A DNA stretch of 64,000 nt from Streptomyces lomondensis (GCF_014651035.1 NZ_BMWC01000009.1:248001-312000); one strand, 5' to 3'; positions 42,819-51,768 are shown, counted from the stretch's first letter. Notes: generated by a model not told the origin, from the letters alone. A program made the numbers and translations.

Positions 42819-43925
42819 GTGCGTGACGTTCTCCCGGTGCTCGGGCGCTGGTACGCGGCCGGGCTCCCGTTCGGCCTCGCGACGGTCGTCGAGGTGAGCC
42901 GCAGCGCACCGCGCGACCCGGGTGCGGCGATGGCGGTGGGCCCGGACGACGAGGTCGTGGGCAGTGTGTCCGGAGGCTGTGTCGAGGGCGCGGTGTTCGA
43001 ACTGGCGAAGGAGGTCGTGGCGAGCGGCGAGGCCCGGCGGGCGACCTTCGGCTACAGCGACGAGGACGCCTTCGCGGTCGGCCTGACCTGCGGTGGTGAG
43101 ATCACGGTGCTCGTCCGCCCCGTCACGCCCGAGCGGGATCCCGCGTTCGGCGCGGTCGCGGAGTCGGTCGCGGCGGGAGAGCCGGTGACCGTGGCCACGG
43201 TCACCGACGGCCCGGCGCGGCGCGGGGCGGTGCTGGCCGTCTGGCCGGACCGGGTCTCGGGCACGCTCGGCGCGCGGGGCCTGGACGCCGCCGTCACCGC
43301 CGACGCGCGCGGCGAACTCGCCCTGGGCGCCACCGGCCTGCGGCACTACGGGCCCGAGGGGCAGCGCCGCGAGGACTCCGTCAGCGTGTTCCTCCAGTCC
43401 TTCGCGCCGCCGCCGCGGATGCTGGTCTTCGGCGCGATCGACTACGCGGCGGCCGTGGCCCGCATCGGGGACTTCCTCGGCTACCGGGTCACGGTCTGCG
43501 ACGCCCGCCCGGTCTTCGCCACGCCCCGGCGCTTCCCCGAGGGCGTCGAGGTGGTCGCCGAGTGGCCGGACCGCTATCTGCGCGACACGGACACCGACGA
43601 GCGCACGGTGATCTGCGTCCTCACGCACGACCCGAAGTTCGACGTGCCACTGCTGACCGAGGCGCTGCGCCGGCCGGCCGCGTACATCGGGGCGATGGGC
43701 AGCCGCCGTACCCACGCCGACCGGGCGGCGCGGCTGGCCGAGGCCGGGCTGACGGAGCACGAGCTGTCGCGGCTGCGCTCACCGGTCGGCCTCGACCTCG
43801 GGGCCCGGACGCCCGAGGAGGTGGCGGTGTCCGTAGCCGCCGAGATCGTGGCCCTGCGCTGGGGCGGCACCGGCGCGCCGCTCACGGCGACGGAGGGGGC
43901 GGTGCATCCGCGCCCGCCCCGCTGA
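42819..43925 (+). CDS. XdhC/CoxI family protein
   Basis: The 368-residue protein has an XdhC/CoxI N-terminal domain (FGLATVVEVSRSAPRDPGAA, VGSVSGGCVEGAVFELAKEV) and a C-terminal Rossmann domain (MLVFGAIDYAAAVARIGDFL, YIGAMGSRRTHADRAARL). XdhC proteins load molybdenum cofactor, often sulphurated, onto xanthine dehydrogenase or related hydroxylases. The usual GGGHV at the Rossmann start reads GAIDYA here. No molybdenum hydroxylase genes are nearby. GTG 42819 follows AAGGAGAGG; GTG 42795 is an alternative start. It is divergent from the otr(A)-type gene. Confidence 0.8.
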   Translation: MRDVLPVLGRWYAAGLPFGLATVVEVSRSAPRDPGAAMAVGPDDEVVGSVSGGCVEGAVFELAKEVVASGEARRATFGYSDEDAFAVGLTCGGEITVLVRPVTPERDPAFGAVAESVAAGEPVTVATVTDGPARRGAVLAVWPDRVSGTLGARGLDAAVTADARGELALGATGLRHYGPEGQRREDSVSVFLQSFAPPPRMLVFGAIDYAAAVARIGDFLGYRVTVCDARPVFATPRRFPEGVEVVAEWPDRYLRDTDTDERTVICVLTHDPKFDVPLLTEALRRPAAYIGAMGSRRTHADRAARLAEAGLTEHELSRLRSPVGLDLGARTPEEVAVSVAAEIVALRWGGTGAPLTATEGAVHPRPPR

Positions 43926-44141
43926 CTCAGGCGTCGCCGAAGGGCTTGCGGCCCCACGCCGAGATCATCGGTGAGGTGGCGAGACCGACGAGGAGCTCGA
44001 CCGGCGCCCGACCGCCGTGGAGGCCGGACGCCTGGAGCGCGCTCGGCCACGTGGACCAGGACGAGACGGGCGTGCCGCGTCCGGGAGGTACCCCTCGTCC
44101 TGCCCCATGAGCCGGTCATGTCACGGGCCTCTCCACGGCCG

Positions 44142-44660
44142 TCAGCGCGGTGTGCGGGGCGGCAGCCGGTGCAGTTCCACGTCGGTGAGCCGGCCGTCGG
44201 CGACGGTGGCGGTCATGTACGTGCAGTGCGGCTGGCGGCGGCGGTCCGTCGGGGAGCCCGGGTTGAGCAGGCGCAGGCCGGTGGGTGCGGTGGTGTCCCA
44301 GGGGATGTGGCTGTGGCCGAAGACCAGCACGTCGAGATCGGGGAAGCGGGCCGCGCAGCGCTGCTCCCGGCCCTGCTTGGGACCCGTCTCGTGGATCACG
44401 CCGAAGCGCAGCCCGCCCAGTTCCGCGTACGCCACCTCCGGCAGCCGGGCGCGCAGGTCCGGCCCGTCGTTGTTGCCGTAGACGCCGACGAGCCTGCGGC
44501 TGCGGGCCTCCAGCAGGTCGAGGGTGGCCGTGTCGACCCAGTCCCCGGCGTGGAACACGACGTCGGCGTGCGGGAGTTCGGCCAGCAGGGGGGCGGGCAG
44601 TTCCCTGGCCCGCTTGGGCAGGTGGGTGTCGGACATCAGGAGCAGGCGCACGTTCCTCAC
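44142..44660 (-). CDS. Calcineurin-like metallophosphoesterase (YfcE/MJ0936 type)
   Basis: The protein of about 172 residues has the metallophosphoesterase motifs in order: LLLMSDTHLPKRA (DxH), VVFHAGDWVD (GD), GVYGNNDGPDL (GNND in place of GNHD), FGVIHETG and VLVFGHSHIPWD (GHSH), then LLNPGSPTDRRR. It is a small two-metal phosphodiesterase of the YfcE/MJ0936 group. The physiological substrate is unknown. GTG 44660 is a best guess; longer (44687) and shorter (44651) starts exist and none has a clear ribosome site. The 216-bp gap on its downstream side holds no supportable gene. Confidence 0.75.
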   Translation of the reverse strand: MRNVRLLLMSDTHLPKRARELPAPLLAELPHADVVFHAGDWVDTATLDLLEARSRRLVGVYGNNDGPDLRARLPEVAYAELGGLRFGVIHETGPKQGREQRCAARFPDLDVLVFGHSHIPWDTTAPTGLRLLNPGSPTDRRRQPHCTYMTATVADGRLTDVELHRLPPRTPR

Positions 44661-44938
44661 CCTAGAGGGTGGCGGCGCAATATCCACTTATACGGATGAA
44701 CCGGCATTCAGGTTGCCCCCCCCGCCTGGGGCCACGGCGTGGACGTCCCCGGCTGACGCGCATCCCCGGCCGCGAACAGGCCGACGGCACAGCCCAGTTG
44801 CCCTCCGCCGAGATGATCACGGCACGGTCTCGGCGGGGGTCCGCACGTGAGACCGCCCACCCGACCGGGTTAGCATCGGGCAACGCGCAGTACAACAGGA
44901 CGTCTACGGCAAGCGACCCGAAGGGGCCCGGAAACCCG

Positions 44939-46882
44939 ATGCCGGTCAAGGTCAGCGTCATCGTCCCCGTCTACAACCCGGGGATCTACATCGAGGACTG
45001 CATCTCCTCGCTCCAGAGGCAGTCGCTGCCTCCCGACGAGTACGAGGTGATCTTCGTCGACGACGGCTCGACCGACGAGACCCCGGCCCGGCTCGACCGG
45101 CTCGCCGCCGAGGATCCCCGGGTGAAGGTCATCCACCAGGAGAACTCCGGCTGGTCGGGCAAGCCCCGCAACGTCGGCATCGAGGCCTCCCGGGGCGAGT
45201 TCGTCATGTTCGTCGACAACGACGACTACCTGGGCGACGAGGCCCTGGAGCGGATGTACGACTACGGCGTGGCCAACGGCGCCGACGTCATCGTGGGCAA
45301 GATGGCCGGCAAGGGCCGCGGGGTGCCGGTGGAGCTGTTCCGCCGCAACCACCCGCGCGCCACCGTCGAGAACGCCCCGCTGATCGACAGCCTCACCCCG
45401 CACAAGATGTTCCGCCGTGCCTTCCTGGACCGCATCGGCCTGCGCTTCCCCGAGGGCAGGCGGCGCCTGGAGGACCACGTCTTCATCGCCGAGGCGTATC
45501 TGCGCGCGGAGAACGTCTCCGTGCTCAGCGACTACGTCTGCTACTACCACCTGCGGCGGGACGACGGCTCCAACGCCGGTTTCGAACGCTTCGATCCCGT
45601 CGGCTACTTCAAGAACCTCCGCGAGGCCCTCGACGTCGTCGAGCGGTACACCGAGCCCGGACCGGTGCGCGACAAGCTCTTCCGGCGCTGGCTGCGCGTG
45701 GAGATGGTCGAGCGGCTGCGGGCCCGGCGCCTGCTGAAGCTGCCGGACGACTACCGCAGGGAGCTGTTCGCGGAGATCCACGAGGTCGTCGTCGAGCGGT
45801 TCGGTCCCGGTGTGGCGGCCGGGCTCCAGCCGACGCAGCAGGTCGTCGCCGCGCTGACCGCGGCCGACCGGTACGACGACGTGGTCTCCTTCGCCGAGTG
45901 GGAGGCCGGTGTCGCGCCCCGGGCGACCCCCGCGGACGTGGAGTGGCGGGAGGGTTCCCTCCGGATCGCCTTCACGGCCGAGTACCTGTCCGGCGGCGAG
46001 CCGATGACCTTCCCCGCCGACGCCGGGGCGACGCCGCTGGACGACGCGCCGAAGGACGTGTCCGAGGCGGTGGCGTGGGTGGCCTCGGAGACCGCCGCAC
46101 GGTTCCCGCAGGCGACGGCCGATCTGCTGCTGCGGGAGCGCTCCAGCGCCGCGCAGTACTTCCAGCCGGTGGAGTTCAGCCGGGAGACCGTGCCCGTCGG
46201 GGACGGCGAGAAGGTCCGGCTGGTGCTGCGGGCGACCGCCACCGTCGATCCCGCCGGCCTGCCGGGTGACGGCGTCTGGGACGCGGTCGTCCGGGTCAAG
46301 CTGGGCGGCTGGACCAAGGAGTGCCAGCTCGGTCCGGCGCCTCGCGCGAGCCGGCCCACGCCGGACGTCGCAGTCGTCGACGACCGGCCCGTCCTGCCGT
46401 ACTGGACCGAGCCGCACGGCAACCTCTCCCTGGAGCTCGGCGCGCGGGGCAAGCGGCTCGGGCTGGGCCGGGTGCGGCCGGCGGACGTCACCGTCGCCGG
46501 GGACGGTTTCCGTGCCCGGCTTCCGCTGCACGTCCCGGGTGACAGCGAGGTGCGGCTGCGGTTCGTCTCCGCCGAGCGGATCCTCGACGCGCTCGGCACG
46601 CTCGTCCCCGCGCCGGACGGACGGGGCGCGGTGCTCGTGGCGGACCTGCCCGCCCGGGACGTCTCACGCGGCGTCTGGCGGGTGGCCCTGTGCCCGACCC
46701 CGGGTGCCGATCAACCCCGCTTCACCGGCCTGCCGTTCGCCCTGCGCGTCACGGGCGGCACGGTGCAGGTCGTGCCGGTGCCGGGGCCCGGTGTCGCGCT
46801 GAAACTGGCCAAACGGGCTCGGCGCGTGCTCGGCGCGGCGCGCCGGAAAGTGATTTCCCGTATCAGGACCGGAGGGCAGTGA
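44939..46882 (+). CDS. Large GT2 family glycosyltransferase
   Basis: The 647-residue protein begins with a GT-A domain of family 2: VKVSVIVPVYNPGIYIEDCI, EVIFVDDGSTDETPARL, FVMFVDNDDYLGDEALERMY (DxD-like) and RLEDHVFIAEAYL (ED motif), about residues 3-215. A helical segment follows (about 250-330), then a long beta-rich C-terminal region ending in a basic tail (LAKRARRVLGAARRKVISRI). The layout resembles wall-teichoic-acid and surface-glycan transferases. It overlaps functionally with the rhamnose genes: rmlC starts 4 bp downstream. TAGCAT near 44875 could be its -10. No membrane helix is seen. Confidence 0.8.
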   Translation: MPVKVSVIVPVYNPGIYIEDCISSLQRQSLPPDEYEVIFVDDGSTDETPARLDRLAAEDPRVKVIHQENSGWSGKPRNVGIEASRGEFVMFVDNDDYLGDEALERMYDYGVANGADVIVGKMAGKGRGVPVELFRRNHPRATVENAPLIDSLTPHKMFRRAFLDRIGLRFPEGRRRLEDHVFIAEAYLRAENVSVLSDYVCYYHLRRDDGSNAGFERFDPVGYFKNLREALDVVERYTEPGPVRDKLFRRWLRVEMVERLRARRLLKLPDDYRRELFAEIHEVVVERFGPGVAAGLQPTQQVVAALTAADRYDDVVSFAEWEAGVAPRATPADVEWREGSLRIAFTAEYLSGGEPMTFPADAGATPLDDAPKDVSEAVAWVASETAARFPQATADLLLRERSSAAQYFQPVEFSRETVPVGDGEKVRLVLRATATVDPAGLPGDGVWDAVVRVKLGGWTKECQLGPAPRASRPTPDVAVVDDRPVLPYWTEPHGNLSLELGARGKRLGLGRVRPADVTVAGDGFRARLPLHVPGDSEVRLRFVSAERILDALGTLVPAPDGRGAVLVADLPARDVSRGVWRVALCPTPGADQPRFTGLPFALRVTGGTVQVVPVPGPGVALKLAKRARRVLGAARRKVISRIRTGGQ

Positions 46883-46886
46883 CAGC

Positions 46887-47495
46887 ATGCGACCACTGGG
46901 GATAGAGGGCGCCTGGGTTCTGGAGCCCAAGATCTTCCCGGACGACCGGGGCAGCTTCCACGAGTGGTACCGGGGCGAGGAATTCCGCGAGGCCACGGGC
47001 TACGACCTGTCCCTGGCCCAGGCCAACTGCTCGGTCTCCCGGCGGGGCGTGCTGCGCGGTGTGCACTTCGCGGATGTGCCGCCCAGCCAGGCCAAGTACG
47101 TCACCTGCGTGCGCGGCGCCGTCCTGGACGTGGTGATCGACATCCGGGTGGGCTCCCCCACCTACGGGCGGTGGGAGGCCGTACGCCTCGACGAGGACAC
47201 CCGGCACGCGGTGTTCATCGCCGAGGGCCTGGGGCACGCCTTCATGGCCCTCACGGACGACGCCACGGTGGTGTACCTCTGCTCGGCGGGCTACGCCCCG
47301 GAACGCGAGCACGGCATCCACCCGCTCGACCCGGCCCTGGGCATCTTCTGGCCGGAGGGCATCGCCCCGCTCCTGTCCCCGAAGGACGAGCAGGCGCCGA
47401 CCCTGGCCGAGGCGGAGCGGCAGGGCCTGCTGCCGTCGTACGAGGCCTGCCGGGCGTATTACGAGGAGCTGCGGGGCGGCCGGGGAACCGGCTGA
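46887..47495 (+). CDS. rfbC: dTDP-4-dehydrorhamnose 3,5-epimerase
   Basis: The 202-residue RmlC-type cupin has KIFPDDRGSFHEWYRGEEF, RRGVLRGVHFADVPPSQAKY (catalytic His in RGVHF), VTCVRGAVLDVVIDIRVGSP and the Tyr-containing VYLCSAGYAPEREHGI. It converts dTDP-4-keto-6-deoxyglucose to the L-lyxo sugar, the third step of dTDP-L-rhamnose synthesis. GGAGGG within the end of the preceding glycosyltransferase gene serves as ribosome site, 4 bp apart, so the two are co-transcribed. The other three rml genes lie on the opposite strand just downstream. Confidence 0.9.
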   Translation: MRPLGIEGAWVLEPKIFPDDRGSFHEWYRGEEFREATGYDLSLAQANCSVSRRGVLRGVHFADVPPSQAKYVTCVRGAVLDVVIDIRVGSPTYGRWEAVRLDEDTRHAVFIAEGLGHAFMALTDDATVVYLCSAGYAPEREHGIHPLDPALGIFWPEGIAPLLSPKDEQAPTLAEAERQGLLPSYEACRAYYEELRGGRGTG

Positions 47496-47546
47496 CCTCT
47501 CCCCCACCACCAAGCCCGTGCCGTGGCACGGCGAGAACGTCGACGA

Positions 47547-47576
47547 GGCGCCGGCCGCTGGATGGCGGCCGGCGCC
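47547..47576. terminator. Bidirectional terminator between rml gene blocks
   Basis: GGCGCCGGCCGC-tggatg-GCGGCCGGCGCC is a perfect 12-bp stem with a 6-nt loop, between the stop of rfbC (+) and the stop of the methyltransferase gene (-), 5 bp from the latter. Confidence 0.75.
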
Positions 47577-47581
47577 CGTGT

Positions 47582-48385
47582 TCAGCGGCTGACCCCGACC
47601 TGTTCCACGGCCCGGCGCAGGGGCTCCCAGCCCACGGAGCGGGGCAGGCCGCGGTTGCGGGCCTGGGTGAGGGGGCGCCAGAAGCGGGCTCCGAGGAGGT
47701 CCTCGGGACGTACCGCTCCGGCCCGTTCCAGGATCGCCTCGGGGACCTTCTGCGGGTCGGGCACCTTGTACTCGGCCATGATCTCGTCGTACTTGTCGTG
47801 CAGGACCCGGTTGTCCGGGTCGGCGCCGAAGACGACCAGCTGGCCGGTGGGGGCGGTGTCCACCAGGACCGTGACCAGGTCGGGGCGGTAACGCGCCAGC
47901 ACCTCGGTGATCTTGTAGACGTCACCGGTCCAGGCGTTGGTGTGCCGGTCCCGGGCCGCCTCGTCGACGCTGCGCGGCAGCATGTCGTCGAGGACGATCA
48001 CGCTGGACCAGTCCGAGTACTTCTCGACGTTCATGAAGTCGCGCAGCGCGAACTCGAACAGGTGCATGCCGTCGATGAAGGACAGGTCGAGCGTGGTGCG
48101 GCGCCAGTAGCCGATCGGGCTGCGGCCGCGGCGCAGGTTGCGCAGGGGGTGACGCCCGCCCTTGAGGTGCTGCAGCGGGTTGTCCCGGGCGAAGAAGTCG
48201 TCGCTGGTGGCCTTCACCAGGTGGACGTCGCACTTCAGCTCCGAGACCACCTTGAAGGCGGGGTCGATCGCGATGCTGGGGACGCGGGACAGCGTCAGGC
48301 TGCGCCCGTCGTTGACGCCGATCTCCAGGTAGTTGCGATTGGCGCTGACCTTGTGCAGTTCCCGGAGGAACTCATGGCGTTTCAC
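47582..48385 (-). CDS. Class I SAM-dependent methyltransferase
   Basis: The 267-residue protein has the SAM-binding motif NYLEIGVNDGRSLTLSRVPS (about residues 18-37), IAIDPAFKV (motif II acid) and LDLSFIDGMHLFEFALRDFM (about 98-117), matching the Methyltransf_24/cephalosporin-hydroxylase-like group found in sugar and polysaccharide clusters. It probably methylates a sugar or glycan. GTG 48385 lies 14 bases inside the end of rfbD and has AAGGAAGG upstream, so it is the fourth gene of the rml operon and may modify rhamnose or the glycan made from it. Confidence 0.75.
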   Translation of the reverse strand: MKRHEFLRELHKVSANRNYLEIGVNDGRSLTLSRVPSIAIDPAFKVVSELKCDVHLVKATSDDFFARDNPLQHLKGGRHPLRNLRRGRSPIGYWRRTTLDLSFIDGMHLFEFALRDFMNVEKYSDWSSVIVLDDMLPRSVDEAARDRHTNAWTGDVYKITEVLARYRPDLVTVLVDTAPTGQLVVFGADPDNRVLHDKYDEIMAEYKVPDPQKVPEAILERAGAVRPEDLLGARFWRPLTQARNRGLPRSVGWEPLRRAVEQVGVSR

Positions 48386-49259
48386 GAGGGAGACCTTCCT
48401 TGCGGATGCGGGGCAGTGCTTCGTGCAGGGCGGAACGCCACTCGCGCGGCAGCGGCAGGCCGATCTCCTGCCACCGGCGGTGTGCGAGGGCGCTGTACGC
48501 CGGGCGGGGCGCGGGCCGGGGGAAGGCCGCGCTGCTGGTGGGGCGTACCCGGTCCGGGTCGGCGCCGATGAGGGAGAACACCTCACGGGCCAGCTCGTAC
48601 CAGGTCGCCTCACCCGAGCTGGTGGCGTGGAAGACGCCGTGCGCGTCGGGGCCGAGCCGGGGTCCGAGGTCGGCGATCCGCTCGGCGACGTCCGCGCTCC
48701 AGGTCGGCTGCCCGCGTTGGTCGTCGACGACGTCGACGGTGTCGCGGCGGGCTTCCAGACCGATCATGGTCCGCACGAAGTTAGCGCCGTGGACCCCGTA
48801 GAGCCAAGCCGTGCGCACGACCGCGCTCGCCCCGGGCAGCTCTTCGAGCACGGCCCGCTCCCCGGCCAGCTTGGTGCGGCCGTAGGCGGTGCGCGGGCCC
48901 GTCGGGTGGTCCTCCGGGTAGGGGGAGGTGCGGGCCTCGCCGGAGAAGACGTAGTCCGTGGAGACGTGGACCAGGCGGGCGCCGTGTGCGGCGCAGGCCC
49001 TCGCGAGCAGGCGCGGGCCGTCGCCGTTGATCGCCAGGGCGCGGGCCTCGTCGGTCTCGGCGTCGTCGACGGCCGTGTACGCGGCGCAGTTCACGACGAG
49101 GTCGGGGCGGTGCTCCCGCACGGCCGCGTCGACGGCTTCGGGGCGGGTGATGTCCAGGGCGGCCCGGTCGAGGCCCACGACGGTCGCGCCGCGCCGGGTG
49201 AGCTCGTCGACGACGTCATGGCCGAGCATCCCGCCCGCTCCGGTGACCAGCCACCTCAT
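48372..49259 (-). CDS. rfbD: dTDP-4-dehydrorhamnose reductase
   Basis: The 295-residue RmlD-type SDR has LVTGAGGMLGHDVVDELTRR (NADPH site), DLVVNCAAYTAVDDAE, VHVSTDYVFSG and YGRTKLAGERAV (YxxxK). It reduces dTDP-4-keto-L-rhamnose to dTDP-L-rhamnose, the last step. ATG 49259 overlaps the rfbB stop by 4 bases (ATGA), showing coupled translation. The 3' end overlaps the methyltransferase start by 14 bases. Confidence 0.9.
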   Translation of the reverse strand: MRWLVTGAGGMLGHDVVDELTRRGATVVGLDRAALDITRPEAVDAAVREHRPDLVVNCAAYTAVDDAETDEARALAINGDGPRLLARACAAHGARLVHVSTDYVFSGEARTSPYPEDHPTGPRTAYGRTKLAGERAVLEELPGASAVVRTAWLYGVHGANFVRTMIGLEARRDTVDVVDDQRGQPTWSADVAERIADLGPRLGPDAHGVFHATSSGEATWYELAREVFSLIGADPDRVRPTSSAAFPRPAPRPAYSALAHRRWQEIGLPLPREWRSALHEALPRIRKEGLPRETP

Positions 49260-50236
49260 GCGCGCTCCTGGGCGACGCGCCGCTTCAGGGGCTCCCACCA
49301 GGCGCGGTTGTCGCGGTACCAGGCGACCGTCTCGGCGAGGCCGGTGGTGAAGTCGTGGCGGGGCCGGTAGCCGAGTTCGTCGCGGGCCTTGCTCCAGTCG
49401 ACGGAGTAGCGCAGGTCGTGGCCCTTGCGGTCCTCGACGTACTCCACCCGGTCCCAGCCCGCGCCGCAGGCATCCAGGAGCAGGCCGGTGAGTTCCTTGT
49501 TGGTCAGCTCGGTTCCGCCGCCGATGTTGTAGACCTCGCCGGGCCGGCCCTTGGTGCGGACCAGGTCGACGCCCTGGCAGTGGTCGTCGACGTGCAGCCA
49601 GTCGCGGACGTTGCGGCCCTCGCCGTACAGCGGCACCTTGTGGCCGTCGAGGAGGTTGGTGACGAACAGCGGGATGACCTTCTCGGGGAACTGGTGCGGG
49701 CCGTAGTTGTTGGAGCAGCGGGTGACGCGCACGTCCAGGCCGTGGGTGCGGTGGTAGGCGAGGGCGAGCAGGTCGGAGGAGGCCTTGGAGGCGGAGTACG
49801 GGGAGTTGGGCTGGAGCGGGTGGTCCTCCGGCCAGGAGCCGGACTCGATGGAGCCGTAGACCTCGTCGGTGGAGACGTGCACGAAGGGGCCCACGCCGTG
49901 CCGCAGGGCGGCGTCCAGCAGGGTCTGGGTGCCCAGCACGTTGGTGCGGACGAAGTCGGCGGCGCCGGTGATCGAGCGGTCCACATGGGACTCGGCGGCG
50001 AAGTGCACGACCTGGTCCGCGTCGGCCATGAGCTTGTCGACCAGCTCGGCGTCGCAGATGTCGCCCTGGACGAACTCCAGCCGCGGGTGGGTCAGTTCGA
50101 GGTTGTCGAGGGTGCCGGCGTAGGTGAGCTTGTCCAGCACGGTGATGCGCGGCGCGTCGGGCGTGTCCGGGGCGAGGGTTGCGCGGACGTAGCGGGAGCC
50201 GATGAACCCGGCGGCGCCGGTGACGAGGAGATTCAT
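49256..50236 (-). CDS. rfbB: dTDP-glucose 4,6-dehydratase
   Basis: The 326-residue RmlB-type extended SDR has LLVTGAAGFIGSRYVRATLA (GxxGxxG), VVHFAAESHVDRSI, VHVSTDEVYGSIESG with the catalytic Asp-Glu pair, and YSASKASSDLLALAYHRTHG (YxxxK). It converts dTDP-glucose to dTDP-4-keto-6-deoxyglucose using bound NAD. Both ends overlap neighbours by 4 bases (rfbA upstream, rfbD downstream). The product can also feed other deoxysugars, but rfbC and rfbD here point to rhamnose. Confidence 0.92.
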   Translation of the reverse strand: MNLLVTGAAGFIGSRYVRATLAPDTPDAPRITVLDKLTYAGTLDNLELTHPRLEFVQGDICDAELVDKLMADADQVVHFAAESHVDRSITGAADFVRTNVLGTQTLLDAALRHGVGPFVHVSTDEVYGSIESGSWPEDHPLQPNSPYSASKASSDLLALAYHRTHGLDVRVTRCSNNYGPHQFPEKVIPLFVTNLLDGHKVPLYGEGRNVRDWLHVDDHCQGVDLVRTKGRPGEVYNIGGGTELTNKELTGLLLDACGAGWDRVEYVEDRKGHDLRYSVDWSKARDELGYRPRHDFTTGLAETVAWYRDNRAWWEPLKRRVAQERA

Positions 50237-51300
50237 GAAGTGATCTGCACCTTGCTGTGGTCTCCGAGGACGAGGCGGTGGGCACTGGGGACGCTGGGGG
50301 CCGGCGTCACCTCGACGTGCCGGCCTATCAGCGAGGCCTCGATCCGGCCGACGCCCAGGATCGAGGAGTCCCGCAGCACGATGGAGAACTCCAGTTCGCT
50401 GTCGGTGATGCGGCAGTTCTCCGCGACGGAGGTGAAGGGACCGATGTAGGAGTTGCTCACGAGGGTGGCCGAGCCGATGACGACGGGCCCGACGATGCGG
50501 GAGTTGACGATCCGCGCGCCCTCTTCCACGACCACCCGCCCGATGGTCTCCGAGGCGTCGTCGACGTCGCCGTCGATGCGGCGCTCCATGACTTCGAGGA
50601 CCGTGCGGTTCACCTCGAGCATGTCGCCGACGTTGCCGGTGTCCTTCCAGTAGCCCTTGATGACCGTGGAGCGCACGTCGGCGCGGGAGTCGATCAGGTG
50701 CTGGATGGCGTGGGTGATCTCGAGTTCGCCGCGCCAGGACGGCTCGATGGCGCGGACCGCGTCGTGGATCAGGGGCGTGAACATGTAGACGCCGACCAGC
50801 GCGAGGTCGCTCTTCGGCTGGTCGGGCTTCTCCTCCAGGCCGATCACCTGGCCGGACGGGTCGAGTTCGGCGACACCGAAAGCGCGTGGGTCGGCCACGC
50901 GCGTGAGCAGTATCTGGGCGTCGGGCCGGTGTCTGCGGAACTCGTCGACGAGGCCGGTGATACCGCCGACGATGAAGTTGTCGCCGAGGTACATCACGAA
51001 GTCGTCGTCGCCGAGGTAGTCACGGGCGATCAGTACCGCGTGGGCCAGCCCCAGGGGCCGCTCCTGGGGGATGTAGGTGACCTTGAGGCCGAACGTCGAC
51101 CCGTCGCCCACCGCTTCCTCGATCTCCGCGGCCGTCTCACCGACGATCATCCCCACGTCGGTGATGCCGGCCTCGGCGATCGACTCCAACCCGTAGAAGA
51201 GCACAGCCTTGTTGGCCACTGGCACCAGTTGCTTGGCCGACGTGTGTGTGATCGGCCTCAGCCGTGTTCCTGCACCGCCGGACAGCACGAGAGCCTTCAT
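50233..51300 (-). CDS. rfbA: Glucose-1-phosphate thymidylyltransferase (long StrD type)
   Basis: The 355-residue protein has the nucleotidyltransferase start ALVLSGGAGTRLRPITHTSA, PLGLAHAVLIARDYLGDDDF, VMYLGDNFIVGG and VIGLEEKPDQPKSDLALVGV. The last 110 residues form a left-handed beta-helix (hexapeptide-like IVGPVVIGSATLVSNSYIGP), as in the long StrD/antibiotic-type RmlA rather than the 290-residue form. It makes dTDP-glucose and is the first gene of the rml operon. The -10 element TAAGGT ends 7 bases before ATG 51300, indicating a leaderless transcript. Confidence 0.9.
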   Translation of the reverse strand: MKALVLSGGAGTRLRPITHTSAKQLVPVANKAVLFYGLESIAEAGITDVGMIVGETAAEIEEAVGDGSTFGLKVTYIPQERPLGLAHAVLIARDYLGDDDFVMYLGDNFIVGGITGLVDEFRRHRPDAQILLTRVADPRAFGVAELDPSGQVIGLEEKPDQPKSDLALVGVYMFTPLIHDAVRAIEPSWRGELEITHAIQHLIDSRADVRSTVIKGYWKDTGNVGDMLEVNRTVLEVMERRIDGDVDDASETIGRVVVEEGARIVNSRIVGPVVIGSATLVSNSYIGPFTSVAENCRITDSELEFSIVLRDSSILGVGRIEASLIGRHVEVTPAPSVPSAHRLVLGDHSKVQITS

Positions 51301-51307
51301 TCAGCTC

Positions 51308-51313
51308 ACCTTA
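51308..51313 (-). promoter_or_regulatory. -10 element of the rml operon
   Basis: On the minus strand TAAGGT ends exactly 7 bases before ATG 51300. Further upstream GATGT-ga-ACATC (51328-51339) is a short inverted repeat near the -35 position. Confidence 0.5.
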
Positions 51314-51404
51314 GTCGCGATCCGGCGGATGTGAACATCACTTCGTCGGGTTGTCGACGCGCGGCGTTACCCGGAACGTCACCGCGCGGCCTCCTGGGAA
51401 GCGG

Positions 51405-51587
51405 TCAGTCCTCGCCCCTGACGATGTTCCACTCGGGCCCGGAACGCGCTGTCGCGGGGGCGGCCCGGTCCTCGACGGCGGGGAGGCAGGTCCACAGTGC
51501 GGTCTTTCCGCGCAGGCGGCGTGCCTTCGACCAGCCGGTCTCGGGCCGACGGGCGGGGGGCTTCTCAGTGGTCTCCATGGACGTCAC
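51405..51587 (-). CDS. Small hypothetical protein
   Basis: A 60-residue protein (57 from the internal ATG 51578), basic in the middle (GWSKARRLRGKTALWTCLP) and ending PEWNIVRGED. No domain is recognised and no membrane span is predicted. Neither start has a good ribosome site. It lies between the rml operon and the CBS-domain gene on the same strand, 105 bp upstream of the rml start. I recall similar short streptomycete proteins, without known function. Confidence 0.45.
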   Translation of the reverse strand: MTSMETTEKPPARRPETGWSKARRLRGKTALWTCLPAVEDRAAPATARSGPEWNIVRGED

Positions 51588-51716
51588 GGCTCATCATCTT
51601 CCTTCTGCATCCGCTGCCGTTCGAGTCCCCAGGGACAAACCGAACAAACCCGGGCCGGGACGCCTGTGCCGCGACGCCGAACTCGCGCCCCCGGCACGGC
51701 TGTTCGCGCGACGTAC

Positions 51717-51752
51717 GACGGTCCCGCGCACGGGAGCGTGCGCGGGACCGTC
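51717..51752. terminator. Very strong terminator hairpin after the CBS gene
   Basis: GACGGTCCCGCGCAC-gggagc-GTGCGCGGGACCGTC is a perfect 15-bp stem with a 6-nt loop, 16 bp downstream of the CBS-domain gene stop. It should terminate that minus-strand transcript. Confidence 0.85.
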
Positions 51753-51768
51753 CGGTGGGCCGCCGCCG

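Noticed and set aside
43927..44110. A 60-codon minus-strand frame ending GLATSPMISAWGRKPFGDA that looks protein-like
   Set aside because: No start codon or ribosome site is present before the upstream stop. It may be a gene remnant, but there is too little to support a feature.
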